Part shown: in pieces, positions 29,176 through 38,530 of the stretch | Numbering within the stretch: position 1 is the first letter of the stretch | Layout: every line of letters starts with the position of its first letter | Assembly: GCA_016703005.1 (NCBI GenBank) | Contig: JADJCX010000002.1 | Coordinates: 287,842-351,841, forward strand | Length of the DNA: 64,000 nt | DNA from: Flavobacteriales bacterium | GTDB taxonomy: Bacteria; Bacteroidota; Bacteroidia; Flavobacteriales_F; PHOS-HE28 | Reading direction: 5' to 3' | The notes under the pieces: model-generated | What the model was told of the DNA's origin: nothing | Databases searched by the model: none | What the model saw: only the letters and a program-made list of their open reading frames with translations | Position numbers and translations under genes: made by a program

Positions 29176-30030
29176 ATGAAGAACCTGAAGAACATATTGT
29201 GCCTCGCACCCTTGGCTCTTAGCCTTGCCGCTCTGGACGCTGGTGCGCAAACGGTGCTCGATGGGGCTTACATCAAGGAGCACACGAAGACCAAGCGCGT
29301 TGTGCCTTATCCGCACATCCGGGAGGCTGACGTGATGTGGTACCGTCGTGTGTGGCGTACGATCGACCTGCGCGAGAAAATGAACCATACGCTCTACTAT
29401 CCGGTGGAGCCCATCAACGACCGTAAGAGCTTGTTCGATGTGATCAAGCAAAGCCTTTTGGTGGATGGCAGTATCACCGCCTACGATGTCGGTGTGATCG
29501 GCCAGGACGACGAATTCACGCAACCTCTTTTGGCCAGCGAACTGAAGGACATTTTCCTGCGAGTTGATACGAGCTATACCGAGGACATCAACACCGGTGA
29601 AATGGTGATGGTGGTACAAGAGATACCGCTCGAAAGTCGCGACATCAAACAGTACCGATTGAAGGAGGATTGGATTTTCGACAAGCAACGCAGCAAGATC
29701 GACATCCGCATTATAGGCATTGCGCCCATGAAGGAGATGCGCGGCGATGATGGGGAGATCCGTGGCTATTCACCCATCTTCTGGTTGTACTACCCCGAGT
29801 GCCGTTACGTGTTCGCGAATTGGGATGTGTACAACAGGGAGAACGATGCGCAGCGCATCCCCTACGAAAGCCTGTTCATGAAGCGCATGTTCAGCAGCAC
29901 CATCACCAAGTGGACGAACGTTTACGACCGCCAGATCAACAGCTATAAGACCGGCATTGATGCGTTGCTGGAGGGCGAAGAGATCAAGCAGGCGTTGTTC
30001 GAGTTCGAGCACGACCTCTGGAACTGGTAG
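29176..30030 (+). CDS. gldN: type IX secretion ring protein GldN, copy 1
   Basis: 284 residues from the ATG at 29176, picked because a normal signal peptide follows (KNLKNILCLAPLALSLAALDAGAQ). The mature part begins TVLDGAYIKEH, then KRVVPYPHIREADVMWYRR and DLREKMNHTLYYP, and ends FEFEHDLWNW. GldN (PorN) associates with GldK in the periplasmic ring. A strong terminator follows 22 bases after the stop, so this gene closes the main operon. Two further homologues follow it in tandem. Confidence 0.95.
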   Translation: MKNLKNILCLAPLALSLAALDAGAQTVLDGAYIKEHTKTKRVVPYPHIREADVMWYRRVWRTIDLREKMNHTLYYPVEPINDRKSLFDVIKQSLLVDGSITAYDVGVIGQDDEFTQPLLASELKDIFLRVDTSYTEDINTGEMVMVVQEIPLESRDIKQYRLKEDWIFDKQRSKIDIRIIGIAPMKEMRGDDGEIRGYSPIFWLYYPECRYVFANWDVYNRENDAQRIPYESLFMKRMFSSTITKWTNVYDRQINSYKTGIDALLEGEEIKQALFEFEHDLWNW

Positions 30031-30051
30031 TCCTTAGTGAATTTGAGTTTT

Positions 30052-30084
30052 GCGACCCCGGCAAGTGCCGGGGTCGCTTGTTTT
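30052..30084 (+). terminator. strong intrinsic terminator after gldN
   Basis: GCGACCCCGGC (30052-30062) pairs perfectly with GCCGGGGTCGC (30067-30077) over a four-base loop, followed by TTGTTTT. This ends the porP-gldKLMN transcription unit and separates it from the gldN paralogues. Confidence 0.88.
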
Positions 30085-30123
30085 CGGCCATACTGACTTC
30101 CGCAAGCTGTGCGTTGTTGTTGC

Positions 30124-30969
30124 ATGGTCAAACATGCCACCGCTCGGGTAGCGGTCTTGGTTCTGTGCGCCGCGCAAGCCGGTGCGCAGAACCCTAACGA
30201 GCCGAAGCCGACCGGACCAGATATGAAGACCAAACGGGTTGTGCCTTATCCGCATATACGTGAGGCTGATGTGCTCTGGCACAAGCGCGTTTGGCGGACC
30301 ATCGATCTGCGAGAAAAGCTGAACCATGTGCTCTATTACCCAACAGAGCCCATCATCGACCGCAAAAGCCTATTTCAAGTGATCAAGGACGCCCTTCTCT
30401 TGGACGGGGACTTGACGGCCTTTGACGTTGGTGTGGTCGGAGAGGATGATGAGTTCAGGAAGCCCCTCTCGGTAGGCGAACTGAACAACATATTCCTACG
30501 CGTCGACACAAGCTGGACAGAGGACATCAACACCGGGGAAATGGTCCCGGTTGTGCAACCGGTCGAATTGGAAAGCGCAGATATAAGGCAGTATCGCATA
30601 AAGGAAGATTGGATCTTCGACAAGCAGCGCAGCGAGATCGATGTTCGGATCATTGGCATAGCGCCCATGCGCGAAATGCGCAGTGATGATGGCGAAGTGC
30701 GCGGGTACTCGCCTGTTTTCTGGCTTTACTATCCCGAATGCAGATATGTCTTCGCCAACCACGAGTGCTTCAACCCGCACAACGACGCACAGCGCATTTC
30801 ATTCGAGAGCGTCTTCATGAAGCGCATGTTCGGCAGCACGATCACCAAGGTGAGCAATGTGTATGACCGGCCTATCAACAGCCACCTCACCGGTATCGAC
30901 GCCCTTCTCGAAAGTGAGGCGATCAAACAGGAGCTGTTCGAGTTCGAACACGACCTCTGGAACTGGTGA
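30124..30969 (+). CDS. GldN paralogue, copy 2
   Basis: 281 residues from the ATG at 30124 with signal peptide (VAVLVLCAAQAGAQ). From KRVVPYPHIREADVLW onward it follows copy 1 closely, including LREKLNHVLYYPTEP, RSEIDVRIIGIAPM, FWLYYPECRYVFAN and the ending FEFEHDLWNW. It lacks the TVLDGAYIKEH segment present in copies 1 and 3, with NPNEPKPTGPDM there instead. It lies behind the gldN terminator, so it needs its own promoter. F. johnsoniae has one such paralogue (GldO) that partly replaces GldN; the same may be true here. A weak ACCC-GGGT hairpin follows the stop. Confidence 0.9.
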   Translation: MVKHATARVAVLVLCAAQAGAQNPNEPKPTGPDMKTKRVVPYPHIREADVLWHKRVWRTIDLREKLNHVLYYPTEPIIDRKSLFQVIKDALLLDGDLTAFDVGVVGEDDEFRKPLSVGELNNIFLRVDTSWTEDINTGEMVPVVQPVELESADIRQYRIKEDWIFDKQRSEIDVRIIGIAPMREMRSDDGEVRGYSPVFWLYYPECRYVFANHECFNPHNDAQRISFESVFMKRMFGSTITKVSNVYDRPINSHLTGIDALLESEAIKQELFEFEHDLWNW

Positions 30970-31022
30970 ACCCCTGATAGGGTCACTTTTCGTCCGACCG
31001 TGCATCAACGGGAAAGTTCCCG

Positions 31023-31868
31023 ATGCGACGCCCCATTTTCCTTTCTATTCTTCTCTGCTCAGCCACGAATGGTTCCGTTCATGCACAAACGGTATTAGAT
31101 GGCGCATACATCAGAGAGCACGTTCGCACTCAGCGACCGCTGCCATACACACACTTGCGCGAAGCGGATGTCCAGTGGCATCGGCGCGTGTGGCGTGTGA
31201 TCGATCTACGCGAGAAGATCAACCTGCCACTGTATTACCCTCTGGTACCTAACAACGGACGCAGCAGTTTGTTCGATGTGATCAAGCGAGGCCTTGAGGA
31301 AGGCGCCATCTCCGCTTTCGATCCCGGTGTCTTGCTGAAGGATGATGATTTCCGCAGACCAATGATGCGGGACGAAGTGAGCAGCGTGCTCCACGGTATC
31401 GATAGCACTTGGACGAACAGCCTCACTGATCCCGATAGCAACATACTCGTGGTTTCCGAAACCGATGTCGCCACCGAGGAAGTTCTCCAGTACAAAGTCA
31501 AGGAAGACTGGCAGTTCGACAAGCAACGTGGGAAAGTGGATATCCGCATTATCGGCATCGCCCCAATGAAACAGGTCACCAGTGATGACGGCGAGGTAAT
31601 TGGGGCCGCCCCTTTGTTCTGGCTGTACTATCCGGAGCTTCGCTACTATCTGGCGAACGAAGAGGTGCAGATCAGTGGCAATGTCGCCCAACGGATCTCC
31701 TTCGAAGAACTCTTTGCCAAACGACGGTTTTCCAGCTATGTCACCGAGGTGAGCAATGTGTACGACCGGAGCCTTCCGGAATACCAGATCGGTGTGGAGG
31801 CGTTGCTCTCAGGGCAGCGCATCAAACATGATCTCTTCAGCCACGAGCACGACTTGTGGAACTGGTAG
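31023..31868 (+). CDS. GldN paralogue, copy 3 (divergent)
   Basis: 281 residues with signal peptide (IFLSILLCSATNGSVHAQ). It retains TVLDGAYIREH, the LPYTHLREADVQWHRR region, DLREKINLPLYYPL, VDIRIIGIAPM, LFWLYYPELRYYLAN and the closing HEHDLWNW, but is visibly more divergent than copy 2, with about a third of the C-terminal half changed. It starts 53 bases after copy 2 and precedes an ABC-F gene. It may form a variant ring subunit; whether it is expressed cannot be seen. Confidence 0.88.
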   Translation: MRRPIFLSILLCSATNGSVHAQTVLDGAYIREHVRTQRPLPYTHLREADVQWHRRVWRVIDLREKINLPLYYPLVPNNGRSSLFDVIKRGLEEGAISAFDPGVLLKDDDFRRPMMRDEVSSVLHGIDSTWTNSLTDPDSNILVVSETDVATEEVLQYKVKEDWQFDKQRGKVDIRIIGIAPMKQVTSDDGEVIGAAPLFWLYYPELRYYLANEEVQISGNVAQRISFEELFAKRRFSSYVTEVSNVYDRSLPEYQIGVEALLSGQRIKHDLFSHEHDLWNW

Positions 31869-31949
31869 TGGGCTTGGTTCCGACGACTTCCGCTCCGATC
31901 GGTAAGCAACCGTGCCAACAACCTACTTTCGCGGCCGCTTTTCCCGGCC

Positions 31950-33878
31950 ATGCTCACACTTACCAACGTTACGCTCCACTTCGGTGAGCGGCCCATGTTC
32001 GATGAGGTCTCGCTGTTCATAGGCACTGAAGACCGTATTGGTTTGGTGGGCCGCAATGGGGCCGGCAAGAGCACGTTGCTGAAGATCCTTGCTGGAGAGC
32101 AGCGATTCGATACAGGCAACCTCGGTCGTCCAAGAGAGCTCACGCTCGGCTACCTGCCACAGGAAATGACCCATGACCTGGAACTCACGCCCAGACAAGT
32201 CGCTGAGAAAGCATTCCAGGAAGCGCAGAAACTGAAAGAATCGCTGGAGCGGATCGAGAAGGATCTTGAGACCACCACCGATAACGATGAGTTGATGGAG
32301 TTGGCCGAGATGTGCGCGCATGCGCACGAACGGCTGAACGCTTTGGGTGCTGCCGATCACGATGGTCAGATCGAGACCATCTTGAAGGGCATCGGTTTCG
32401 TTGGAAGCGACATGGACCGGCCACTGAAGGAAATGAGCGGTGGTTGGCGCATGCGCGCCGAACTCGCGCGCATACTCCTGGTGCGTCCTGATCTGCTGTT
32501 GCTCGATGAGCCCACGAACCACCTTGACCTCCCTGCAATTCAGTGGTTGGAGGACTTGCTGAAGACCTACCCCGCGGCCATCGTGCTCATCAGCCACGAC
32601 AAGACATTCTTGGACCGGCTCACGAAACGGACGGTCGAAGTCTACCAAGGCAAGCTCATTGATCGTAAAGTGAGCTGGAGCAAGTTCGTGGAGGTGCGCA
32701 AGGAAGAACGCGAACGGCAGGCAAAGGCTGCACTCGAACAGCAGCGATACATCGAGGAGACCCAGGTGCTCATCAACAAATTCCGCGCGAAGAAGGACAA
32801 GGCCGCTTTCGCGCAGAGCCTTATCACGAAGCTTGAAAAACTCGAACGCATCGAGGTAGAGGACGAGGACTTGCGGAAGATGATCGTACGTTTCCCTCCG
32901 GCACCGTTGAGCGGGAAGCTGGTGTGCGAGGTGATGGGCGTGAGCAAGAGCTACGGCTCTAAAGAGATCTTCCGGGATGCGGAACTGATCATCGCGAAAG
33001 GCGAGCATCTAGCCCTGGTCGGAGCGAACGGCACTGGAAAAAGCACGCTGGTTCGGATGATCTCCGGCAAGGAACCGCACACCGGCGAAATCAAACTGGG
33101 CCACAACGTGGTGCTGGGCCATTACGCCCAGGACGCAACGGATACGCTGGATCCGAAGAAGACAGTGATGGAGACGGCCGAGTATGCGGCCAGTGAGGAC
33201 AACATGAAACGCGTGCGCTCCATGCTGGGCGCTTTCCTCTTCAGCAAGGACGATGTGGACAAGCCAGTGCGCGTGCTGAGCGGTGGAGAGCGTGCCCGTC
33301 TCGCCCTTTGCTGCATGCTGTTGCGCCCGCTCAACTTCCTGCTCCTCGATGAACCGACTCACCACTTGGACATCCAGAGCAAGGATGTGCTCAAGGAAGC
33401 GCTCAAGAATTACGACGGTACGTTCCTGCTCGTGAGCCACGATCGGGATTTCCTGCATGGGCTTACGACCCGCTTGTTGGAGCTCGATGACCACCGCATC
33501 CGCGATCAGCACATGGATATCCTGGAGTTGATCGAGAAGCGGAAAGCACTACAGGCTTCGGACATGGGCCAATCGTCGAAGCGCGAAACGGTGAAAGCGG
33601 ACCCCAAGGACAAAGCCGAATACCACGAGCGCAAGGACCGCGAGAAAGAGCGCCGCCGCTTGATGAACCAAGTGGAACGCGCCGAGGAACAAATGGCGAA
33701 GCTTGAAGCGGAGGAGAAGGAACTGCAAGCCTCCGTTATGAAGTCGGGTACCGATGCTGCCGCGTTGCAGAAGGGCTACGATCGTATGAGCGAGATCGCC
33801 AAGAGGATTGCTGAGCACATGAAGGAGTGGGAGAGCGCTGGTGCGCGGTTGCAAGAGTTCGGCGACGAAATCGCTTGA
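31950..33878 (+). CDS. ABC-F family ATPase
   Basis: 642 residues with two ABC domains and no membrane helices. Walker A motifs are GRNGAGKS (~35) and GANGTGKS (~355). The signature motifs are MSGGWRMRAELAR and LSGGERARLALC, and Walker B ends are LLLLDEPTNHLD and FLLLDEPTHHLD. The interdomain linker is charged and helical (KEERERQAKAALEQQ). The C-terminal extension (~540-640) is a basic coiled coil. ABC-F proteins act on the ribosome, as translation factors or antibiotic-protection proteins. The Uup/EttA-like shape fits a housekeeping factor. It separates the gldN paralogues from the second gldM, 82 bases after the former and 85 before the latter. Confidence 0.9.
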   Translation: MLTLTNVTLHFGERPMFDEVSLFIGTEDRIGLVGRNGAGKSTLLKILAGEQRFDTGNLGRPRELTLGYLPQEMTHDLELTPRQVAEKAFQEAQKLKESLERIEKDLETTTDNDELMELAEMCAHAHERLNALGAADHDGQIETILKGIGFVGSDMDRPLKEMSGGWRMRAELARILLVRPDLLLLDEPTNHLDLPAIQWLEDLLKTYPAAIVLISHDKTFLDRLTKRTVEVYQGKLIDRKVSWSKFVEVRKEERERQAKAALEQQRYIEETQVLINKFRAKKDKAAFAQSLITKLEKLERIEVEDEDLRKMIVRFPPAPLSGKLVCEVMGVSKSYGSKEIFRDAELIIAKGEHLALVGANGTGKSTLVRMISGKEPHTGEIKLGHNVVLGHYAQDATDTLDPKKTVMETAEYAASEDNMKRVRSMLGAFLFSKDDVDKPVRVLSGGERARLALCCMLLRPLNFLLLDEPTHHLDIQSKDVLKEALKNYDGTFLLVSHDRDFLHGLTTRLLELDDHRIRDQHMDILELIEKRKALQASDMGQSSKRETVKADPKDKAEYHERKDREKERRRLMNQVERAEEQMAKLEAEEKELQASVMKSGTDAAALQKGYDRMSEIAKRIAEHMKEWESAGARLQEFGDEIA

Positions 33879-33962
33879 GCGATCACCGCGTTACCCACGA
33901 CCGGTCAAGGCATTCAGGTTGGTACACAGGCGCTGCGCAAGCACGTCGAAAACCAACCCGCC

Positions 33963-35633
33963 ATGGCCACCACGAAACTGCCGCCCCGGCAGAAGATGAT
34001 CAACATGATGTACTTGGTGCTGACCGCGATCCTCGCGCTCAACGTCAGCAAGGAAGTGCTCGATCAATTCGTGCTGCTCGATGAGGATCTCGGGCGCAGT
34101 AAGGCTGCACATCAGGCCCGCACAAGGAGCGAGTACTCCATGTTCGAAACGAGCGCGGCGAACATCCCCGAGAAGTTCCGCGTTCCGCTCGCCAAGGCGC
34201 GCACCATAGGCACTGCGGCCGATTCGCTCATTGAACACATAGAACGGATCAAAGCCCTAGTGATCGCCGAGGCCGAGGGCCTGCCCATGGATCAGGTGCG
34301 CCTCAAGGCCAGCGATGGAGGCGATTCACTGATGGCGTTGCGCAAAGTGGAAATGCAGGACGACCGTGAGGCACTCGCGCATTTGCTCATCGGTAGCGAG
34401 CCCGGTTCCCCAAAGCAGGGACCCAATACAGCGCATGACCTCAAGCAGCGCATAGAAGCGTTCCGCGAGCGGTTGAAATCAGCAACGCCGGCCAGCGATA
34501 CGCAGCTTATCGCCGCGCTCAATGTGCTCTTCGATCTCACTGATCGACGCGATGCAAGTGGTACGCGCAACAATTGGGAGAGCCTCAATTTCTATGAGGT
34601 GCCGTTGGTGGCAGGCGTCGCATCGCTGAGCAAACTGCAAGCGGATATCCGCAGTGCGGAGAATGATGTGGTGCGTGCGATCCACAGGAGCGTGAACGAG
34701 AAGACGTACGCCTTCACCGAGTTGGTGAGCGCCGTGATCCCCCAGAGCAACTACATCACCGTTGGCGACAGCTTCCGAGCGGATGTCTTTCTGGCGGCTT
34801 ATGACCCAGGCAATCTGCCGACCATAGAACTGGCCATGGACGGTGGGCGCGTGGACACCGCGACGATGGAGATAATCGGTAGCAAGACCGTGGTTCCTCT
34901 AGGGCTCGATGGACTTGGCAAACTGCGATTGGTTGGATCCACTACCGGCGAACAAGCGCGCTCCGGTATCATCCGCTTCAAGGGACCCGACGGTGAGGTG
35001 CGCAAGTTGTTCAATGCCAGTTTCCAAGTCGCACGTCCGGAGTTGGTCGTTAGCCCCAGCAAAATGAACGTGCTATACCGTCATGTCGAGAATCCGATCG
35101 AGATCAGTGTGCCGGGTTTTGCTGCGGAGGACATCACCCCGCGTATTGACAACGGTTCGCTGGTCCGATCAAGCGCCGGTTGGGTGGCAAAGCCAGGCTC
35201 CGGGGGCAAGGCTAACGTTTCGGTGACCGTGGAACTGCCGGACGGTTCGCGAAAAGCTATGCCCGCGGTTGAGTTCAGGGTGAAAGACCTGCCACCTCCC
35301 ACACCGAAGTTGGGTGAGAAAGGACCGACCGCCAGCAAGGTGAAGCGGAGCCAAGTGACCCGTGAACAGGGTTTGAAGGCAGTGGTTGAAGGCAGTGACT
35401 TCGACGAACCGTGGACCATTACCCGATTCACCATCACGTTGGTACGGGCGGGTACCGTGGTGGATAAGCAGAACCGGGGCAACGCTTTCACTGAAGATGT
35501 CAGCAAGCTGATCAAGGAGTTGAAGAGCGGCGATCAGATCATATTCAGTGAGATCCATGCACGGTTGACCAAGGTCCCTGATTCACCTGAGCGCCCGTTG
35601 TCAGGGATCACATTGAAGGTGGTGGCGGGCTGA
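33963..35633 (+). CDS. GldM paralogue, copy 2
   Basis: 556 residues. It keeps the membrane helix (KMINMMYLVLTAILALNVSKE), NNWESLNFYEVPLVAGVASL, YITVGDSFRADVFLAAYD and VVSPSKMNVLYRHVENP at matching positions of copy 1. The whole four-domain length is retained, but the periplasmic domains differ at many positions (for example EDLGRSKAAHQARTRS early on). GldM dimers span the periplasm between the GldL stator and the GldK/N ring. No second gldL or gldK is in this window, so copy 2 would have to use the GldL of the main operon or a distant one. Confidence 0.93.
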   Translation: MATTKLPPRQKMINMMYLVLTAILALNVSKEVLDQFVLLDEDLGRSKAAHQARTRSEYSMFETSAANIPEKFRVPLAKARTIGTAADSLIEHIERIKALVIAEAEGLPMDQVRLKASDGGDSLMALRKVEMQDDREALAHLLIGSEPGSPKQGPNTAHDLKQRIEAFRERLKSATPASDTQLIAALNVLFDLTDRRDASGTRNNWESLNFYEVPLVAGVASLSKLQADIRSAENDVVRAIHRSVNEKTYAFTELVSAVIPQSNYITVGDSFRADVFLAAYDPGNLPTIELAMDGGRVDTATMEIIGSKTVVPLGLDGLGKLRLVGSTTGEQARSGIIRFKGPDGEVRKLFNASFQVARPELVVSPSKMNVLYRHVENPIEISVPGFAAEDITPRIDNGSLVRSSAGWVAKPGSGGKANVSVTVELPDGSRKAMPAVEFRVKDLPPPTPKLGEKGPTASKVKRSQVTREQGLKAVVEGSDFDEPWTITRFTITLVRAGTVVDKQNRGNAFTEDVSKLIKELKSGDQIIFSEIHARLTKVPDSPERPLSGITLKVVAG

Positions 35634-35657
35634 ACGGCGGCCGTAAGCTTCCGCGGC

Positions 35658-35665
35658 TATATTTG
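35658..35665 (+). promoter_or_regulatory. -7 box ahead of the initiator tRNA
   Basis: TATATTTG matches the Bacteroidota -7 consensus TAnnTTTG at every fixed position. It is 51 bases upstream of the tRNA. No good -33 TTTG is visible at the expected spacing. Confidence 0.5.
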
Positions 35666-35716
35666 CGCCCCGTTCCTGAGGAGGTTGGTGATGTGGAACG
35701 GCCCGAATTGACACAG

Positions 35717-35789
<73 letters not shown>

Positions 35790-35796
35790 CAAGGAT

Positions 35797-35820
35797 AACC
35801 CGGCGATGAGCCGGGTTTTC
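35797..35820 (+). terminator. terminator after the initiator tRNA
   Basis: AACCCGGC (35797-35804) pairs with GCCGGGTT (35810-35817) over GATGA, then TTC. The loop contains the ATG at 35806 that opens the longer form of the GIY-YIG reading frame. A degraded copy of the same hairpin follows the second, broken tRNA copy near 36159-36176. Confidence 0.7.
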
Positions 35821-35835
35821 CGTTTATGGGTCTTC

Positions 35836-36096
35836 ATGTCGCATTGGGTTTACGCTTTGTACTCCATTGCCCACGACAAACTGTATGTAGGTGAGACCGG
35901 TGATCTACACGCCAGGTTCCTTTCGCACAACGAACTCGCCACGAAGGGCTGGACCGTACGCTATAGACCATGGATCATTCTATACAGCGAAGAGGTCGCA
36001 AGCCGGTCGGCTGCCCTAGTGAGAGAGAAGCAGCTCAAATCCGGCGGTGGGCGCACATTCTTGCGCGGGTTGCTTGCCGCCTATTATAACAAGTAG
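35836..36096 (+). CDS. small GIY-YIG nuclease, URI type
   Basis: 86 residues from the ATG at 35836 (MSHWVYALYSIAHDKLYVGETGDL), or 96 from the ATG at 35806 inside the terminator loop. The GIY-like VYALYS and YIG-like LYVGET triads, the Arg of LHARFLSHN, and the Glu of VREKQLKSGGGRTF are the catalytic signature of single-domain GIY-YIG proteins. These small proteins are widespread in Bacteroidota; their biological role is unsettled. The gene lies exactly between the initiator tRNA and a broken copy of its 3' part, and its stop TAG is formed by the first bases of that copy. This arrangement suggests a mobile or homing-type element. Confidence 0.85.
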   Translation: MSHWVYALYSIAHDKLYVGETGDLHARFLSHNELATKGWTVRYRPWIILYSEEVASRSAALVREKQLKSGGGRTFLRGLLAAYYNK

Positions 36097-36153
36097 CTCG
36101 TTAGGCCTATATCCGCCGAATGGCGGACGCAGGTTAGAGTCCTGCCCCCGCTA
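36093..36153 (+). pseudogene. remnant of initiator tRNA 3' part (direct repeat)
   Basis: GTAGCTCGTT at 36093 matches the tRNA at 35735, and GCAGGTTAGAGTCCTGCCCCCGCTACAAG (from 36129) matches the T arm and acceptor of the tRNA from 35765 with a C-to-A change in the T loop. The anticodon arm between is replaced by unrelated sequence that forms its own hairpin (TCCGCC-GAAT-GGCGGA). There is no 5' acceptor strand, so no functional tRNA can form. The repeat period is about 358-364 bases and contains the GIY-YIG gene. Confidence 0.85.
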
Positions 36154-36245
36154 CAAGAAAACCCGGCGATGAGCCGGTTCGGGTATTCCGGTCTGAGTTC
36201 GCACTTCCTCCCTCCCAAAGACCGACCTTCGCGGTCGAAAGCAGC

Positions 36246-37145
36246 ATGGCACACAAAGCCGGATACGTCAACATCATCGGAGAGCCGAACACGGGAAAGA
36301 GCACCTTGCTCAATGCCTTGTTGGGCGAGCAACTGGTGATCGTCAATCCCAAGGCGCAAACCACGCGGCATCGGATCCTGGGTATCCTCAACGGTGAAGA
36401 GCACCAATTGGTGATCTCCGATACCCCGGGTATCCTCGACCCGAAATACAAGCTCCATGAGAGCATGATGCGGGAGGTGGATGCTGCGTTGCAGGATGCT
36501 GACGTGCTGCTCGTGATGACCGAGTTGGGCCAGAGGCCGGAGAACAGTGATGCAGTGCTCGACCGCGCCAAACGTTTCGAAGGCCCGATCATCCTGTTGG
36601 TGAACAAGATGGACAAGGGCGACCAAGCAGCATTAGGTGAGGCACTGGCCAGTTGGAAGGTCGCACTTCCACAGGCCGAGGTGGCGCCGCTTTCGGCATT
36701 GCATGGCTTCAACGTGGACGAGCTGCGCAGCAAGCTCATCAGTTTGTTGCCCGAGCATGAGCCGTACTTCCCGAAAGATGAAATGAGCGACCGCGACACG
36801 CGGTTCTTCGTGAGCGAGATCATCCGCGAGCAAGTGCTTGCGCACTATCGGCAAGAGTTGCCGTACAGCACGCAAGTGGTGGTGACCAGCTTTGTTGAAG
36901 AGCCGGACTTGCACGAGAAGAAGGCAGGTATGGTGAGCATCGAGGCCGATGTGATCGTGATGCGCGAGAGCCAGAAGGGCATCATCATAGGGCCCGGTGG
37001 CAGCGCGCTGCGTACGCTGGGTACTGGGGCACGAAAGGCGATAGAGAAATGGCTCGGTCGCAAAGTCTTCCTGCGGTTCCATGTGAAGGTGGATCCCGAT
37101 TGGCGCAGCGATAACACCAAACTGAAACGTTACGGATATCGATGA
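36246..37145 (+). CDS. era: GTPase Era
   Basis: 299 residues. Era binds 16S rRNA and is needed for maturation of the small ribosomal subunit. The G1 motif is GEPNTGKS (more usual GRPNVGKS), followed by TTRHRILG (G2), DTPGIL (G3) and NKMD (G4). The C-terminal KH domain has GIIIGPGGSALRTLG and the ending LRFHVKVDPDWR. It precedes der, a common pairing in this phylum; 80 bases separate them. Confidence 0.95.
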   Translation: MAHKAGYVNIIGEPNTGKSTLLNALLGEQLVIVNPKAQTTRHRILGILNGEEHQLVISDTPGILDPKYKLHESMMREVDAALQDADVLLVMTELGQRPENSDAVLDRAKRFEGPIILLVNKMDKGDQAALGEALASWKVALPQAEVAPLSALHGFNVDELRSKLISLLPEHEPYFPKDEMSDRDTRFFVSEIIREQVLAHYRQELPYSTQVVVTSFVEEPDLHEKKAGMVSIEADVIVMRESQKGIIIGPGGSALRTLGTGARKAIEKWLGRKVFLRFHVKVDPDWRSDNTKLKRYGYR

Positions 37146-37225
37146 GAGAGCCCAAGTGATGAGTGGCTGGTATGCCCTGCTCACAACTCTGGACCCGCGA
37201 CTCACGACTTGCATTTGAATTGAAC

Positions 37226-38530
37226 ATGGGAAACATCGTCGCCATAGTCGGAAGGCGCAACGTGGGCAAGAGCACGCTCTTCAATCGCCTCACAGAGCAG
37301 AAGGCAGCGATCACGGATCCCTCGGCCGGCACCACGCGCGACCGGCACTACGGCAAGTCGGAGTGGAACGGGTGCCTCTTCAGCGTCATCGATACGGGTG
37401 GCTACGTGAGCGGTAGCGACGACATCTTCGAATCGGAGATCCGCAGGCAGGTGGCCTTGGCCATCGACGAAAGCGATACGATCCTCTTCATGGTGGACGT
37501 GATGGGTGGCATCACCGCCCTCGACCAGTCCATTGCGGAGATGCTGCGTAGATCGAAGAAGCCCGTGGTGCTGGCGGCGAACAAGGTGGATACAGGCGAC
37601 AAACAGGTGTATGCCGCAGAGTTCTACCAGCTCGGCTTGGGCGAAGTGTTCTGTATCAGTTCGGCGCACGGGGCCGGTACCGGCGAACTGCTGGATGCAG
37701 TGACCCAAGGCTTCACGAAAGAGAGCGATGTGGTGGAGGAAGACCTGCCCAAGATCGCGATCGTCGGAAAGCCGAATGTTGGCAAGAGCTCATTGGTGAA
37801 TGCCCTTCTCGGTCGCGAGCAGAACATTGTTACGCCCATCGCTGGCACCACACGCGATCCGCTGCATGCTCGGTTCAATGTGTTCGGTTTTGATGTGATA
37901 CTGCTCGATACCGCCGGTATCCGCCGCAAAGCGAAGGTGCAGGAGGACATTGAATTCTACAGCGTGCTGCGCAGCGTGCGCGCGATCGAGGAAAGCGATG
38001 TGTGCTTGCTGATGATCGACGCGGCTGATGGCGTGCAGCACCAGGACCTGCACATTTTCTCGCTCATCCTGAAGAACTCAAAGGGCGTGGTGATCGTGGT
38101 GAACAAGTGGGACACCATCGGCAAGGAGACGAACACCATGAAGGAGTTCGAAGCCGACGTTCGTAAGAAGCTCGAACCGTTCACCGACGTTCCCGTCGTG
38201 TTCACTTCAGTGACCGAGAAACAGCGCATACACAAGGCCATGGAACTGGCGATGCAGGTATATGAGGACCGCAAGCGCCGCATCCCCACGCACGAGCTGA
38301 ACGAGCTGATGCTGCCTGAGATCGAACACTATCCGCCACCGGCGTTGAAGGGCAAGTACGTGAAGATCAAATTCTGCACGCAGCTGCCCACGCGCGTCCC
38401 GTCCTTCGCCTTCTTCTGTAATTTCCCGCAGTACGTGAAGGAGCCTTACCTGCGCTTCCTAGAGAACAAACTGCGTGGCCATTACCGCTTCACCGGCGTT
38501 CCGATCCGCATCTTCCTCCGCAAGAAGTAG
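37226..38530 (+). CDS. der: GTPase Der (EngA)
   Basis: 434 residues from the ATG at 37226, the start that puts the first G domain at the N-terminus (NIVAIVGRRNVGKS). Two tandem G domains are seen: GRRNVGKS with DTGGY and ANKVD, then GKPNVGKS with DTAGIRR and NKWD. A KH-like C-terminal domain ends with the basic VPIRIFLRKK. Der is essential for large-subunit assembly. The gap upstream contains imperfect repeats of CTCACAACT/CTCACGACT. The following gene may start inside its 3' end. Confidence 0.95.
   Translation: MGNIVAIVGRRNVGKSTLFNRLTEQKAAITDPSAGTTRDRHYGKSEWNGCLFSVIDTGGYVSGSDDIFESEIRRQVALAIDESDTILFMVDVMGGITALDQSIAEMLRRSKKPVVLAANKVDTGDKQVYAAEFYQLGLGEVFCISSAHGAGTGELLDAVTQGFTKESDVVEEDLPKIAIVGKPNVGKSSLVNALLGREQNIVTPIAGTTRDPLHARFNVFGFDVILLDTAGIRRKAKVQEDIEFYSVLRSVRAIEESDVCLLMIDAADGVQHQDLHIFSLILKNSKGVVIVVNKWDTIGKETNTMKEFEADVRKKLEPFTDVPVVFTSVTEKQRIHKAMELAMQVYEDRKRRIPTHELNELMLPEIEHYPPPALKGKYVKIKFCTQLPTRVPSFAFFCNFPQYVKEPYLRFLENKLRGHYRFTGVPIRIFLRKK

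Noticed and set aside
36093..36153. Second functional tRNA
   Set aside because: It has no 5' acceptor strand and no anticodon arm, only the T arm and 3' acceptor.
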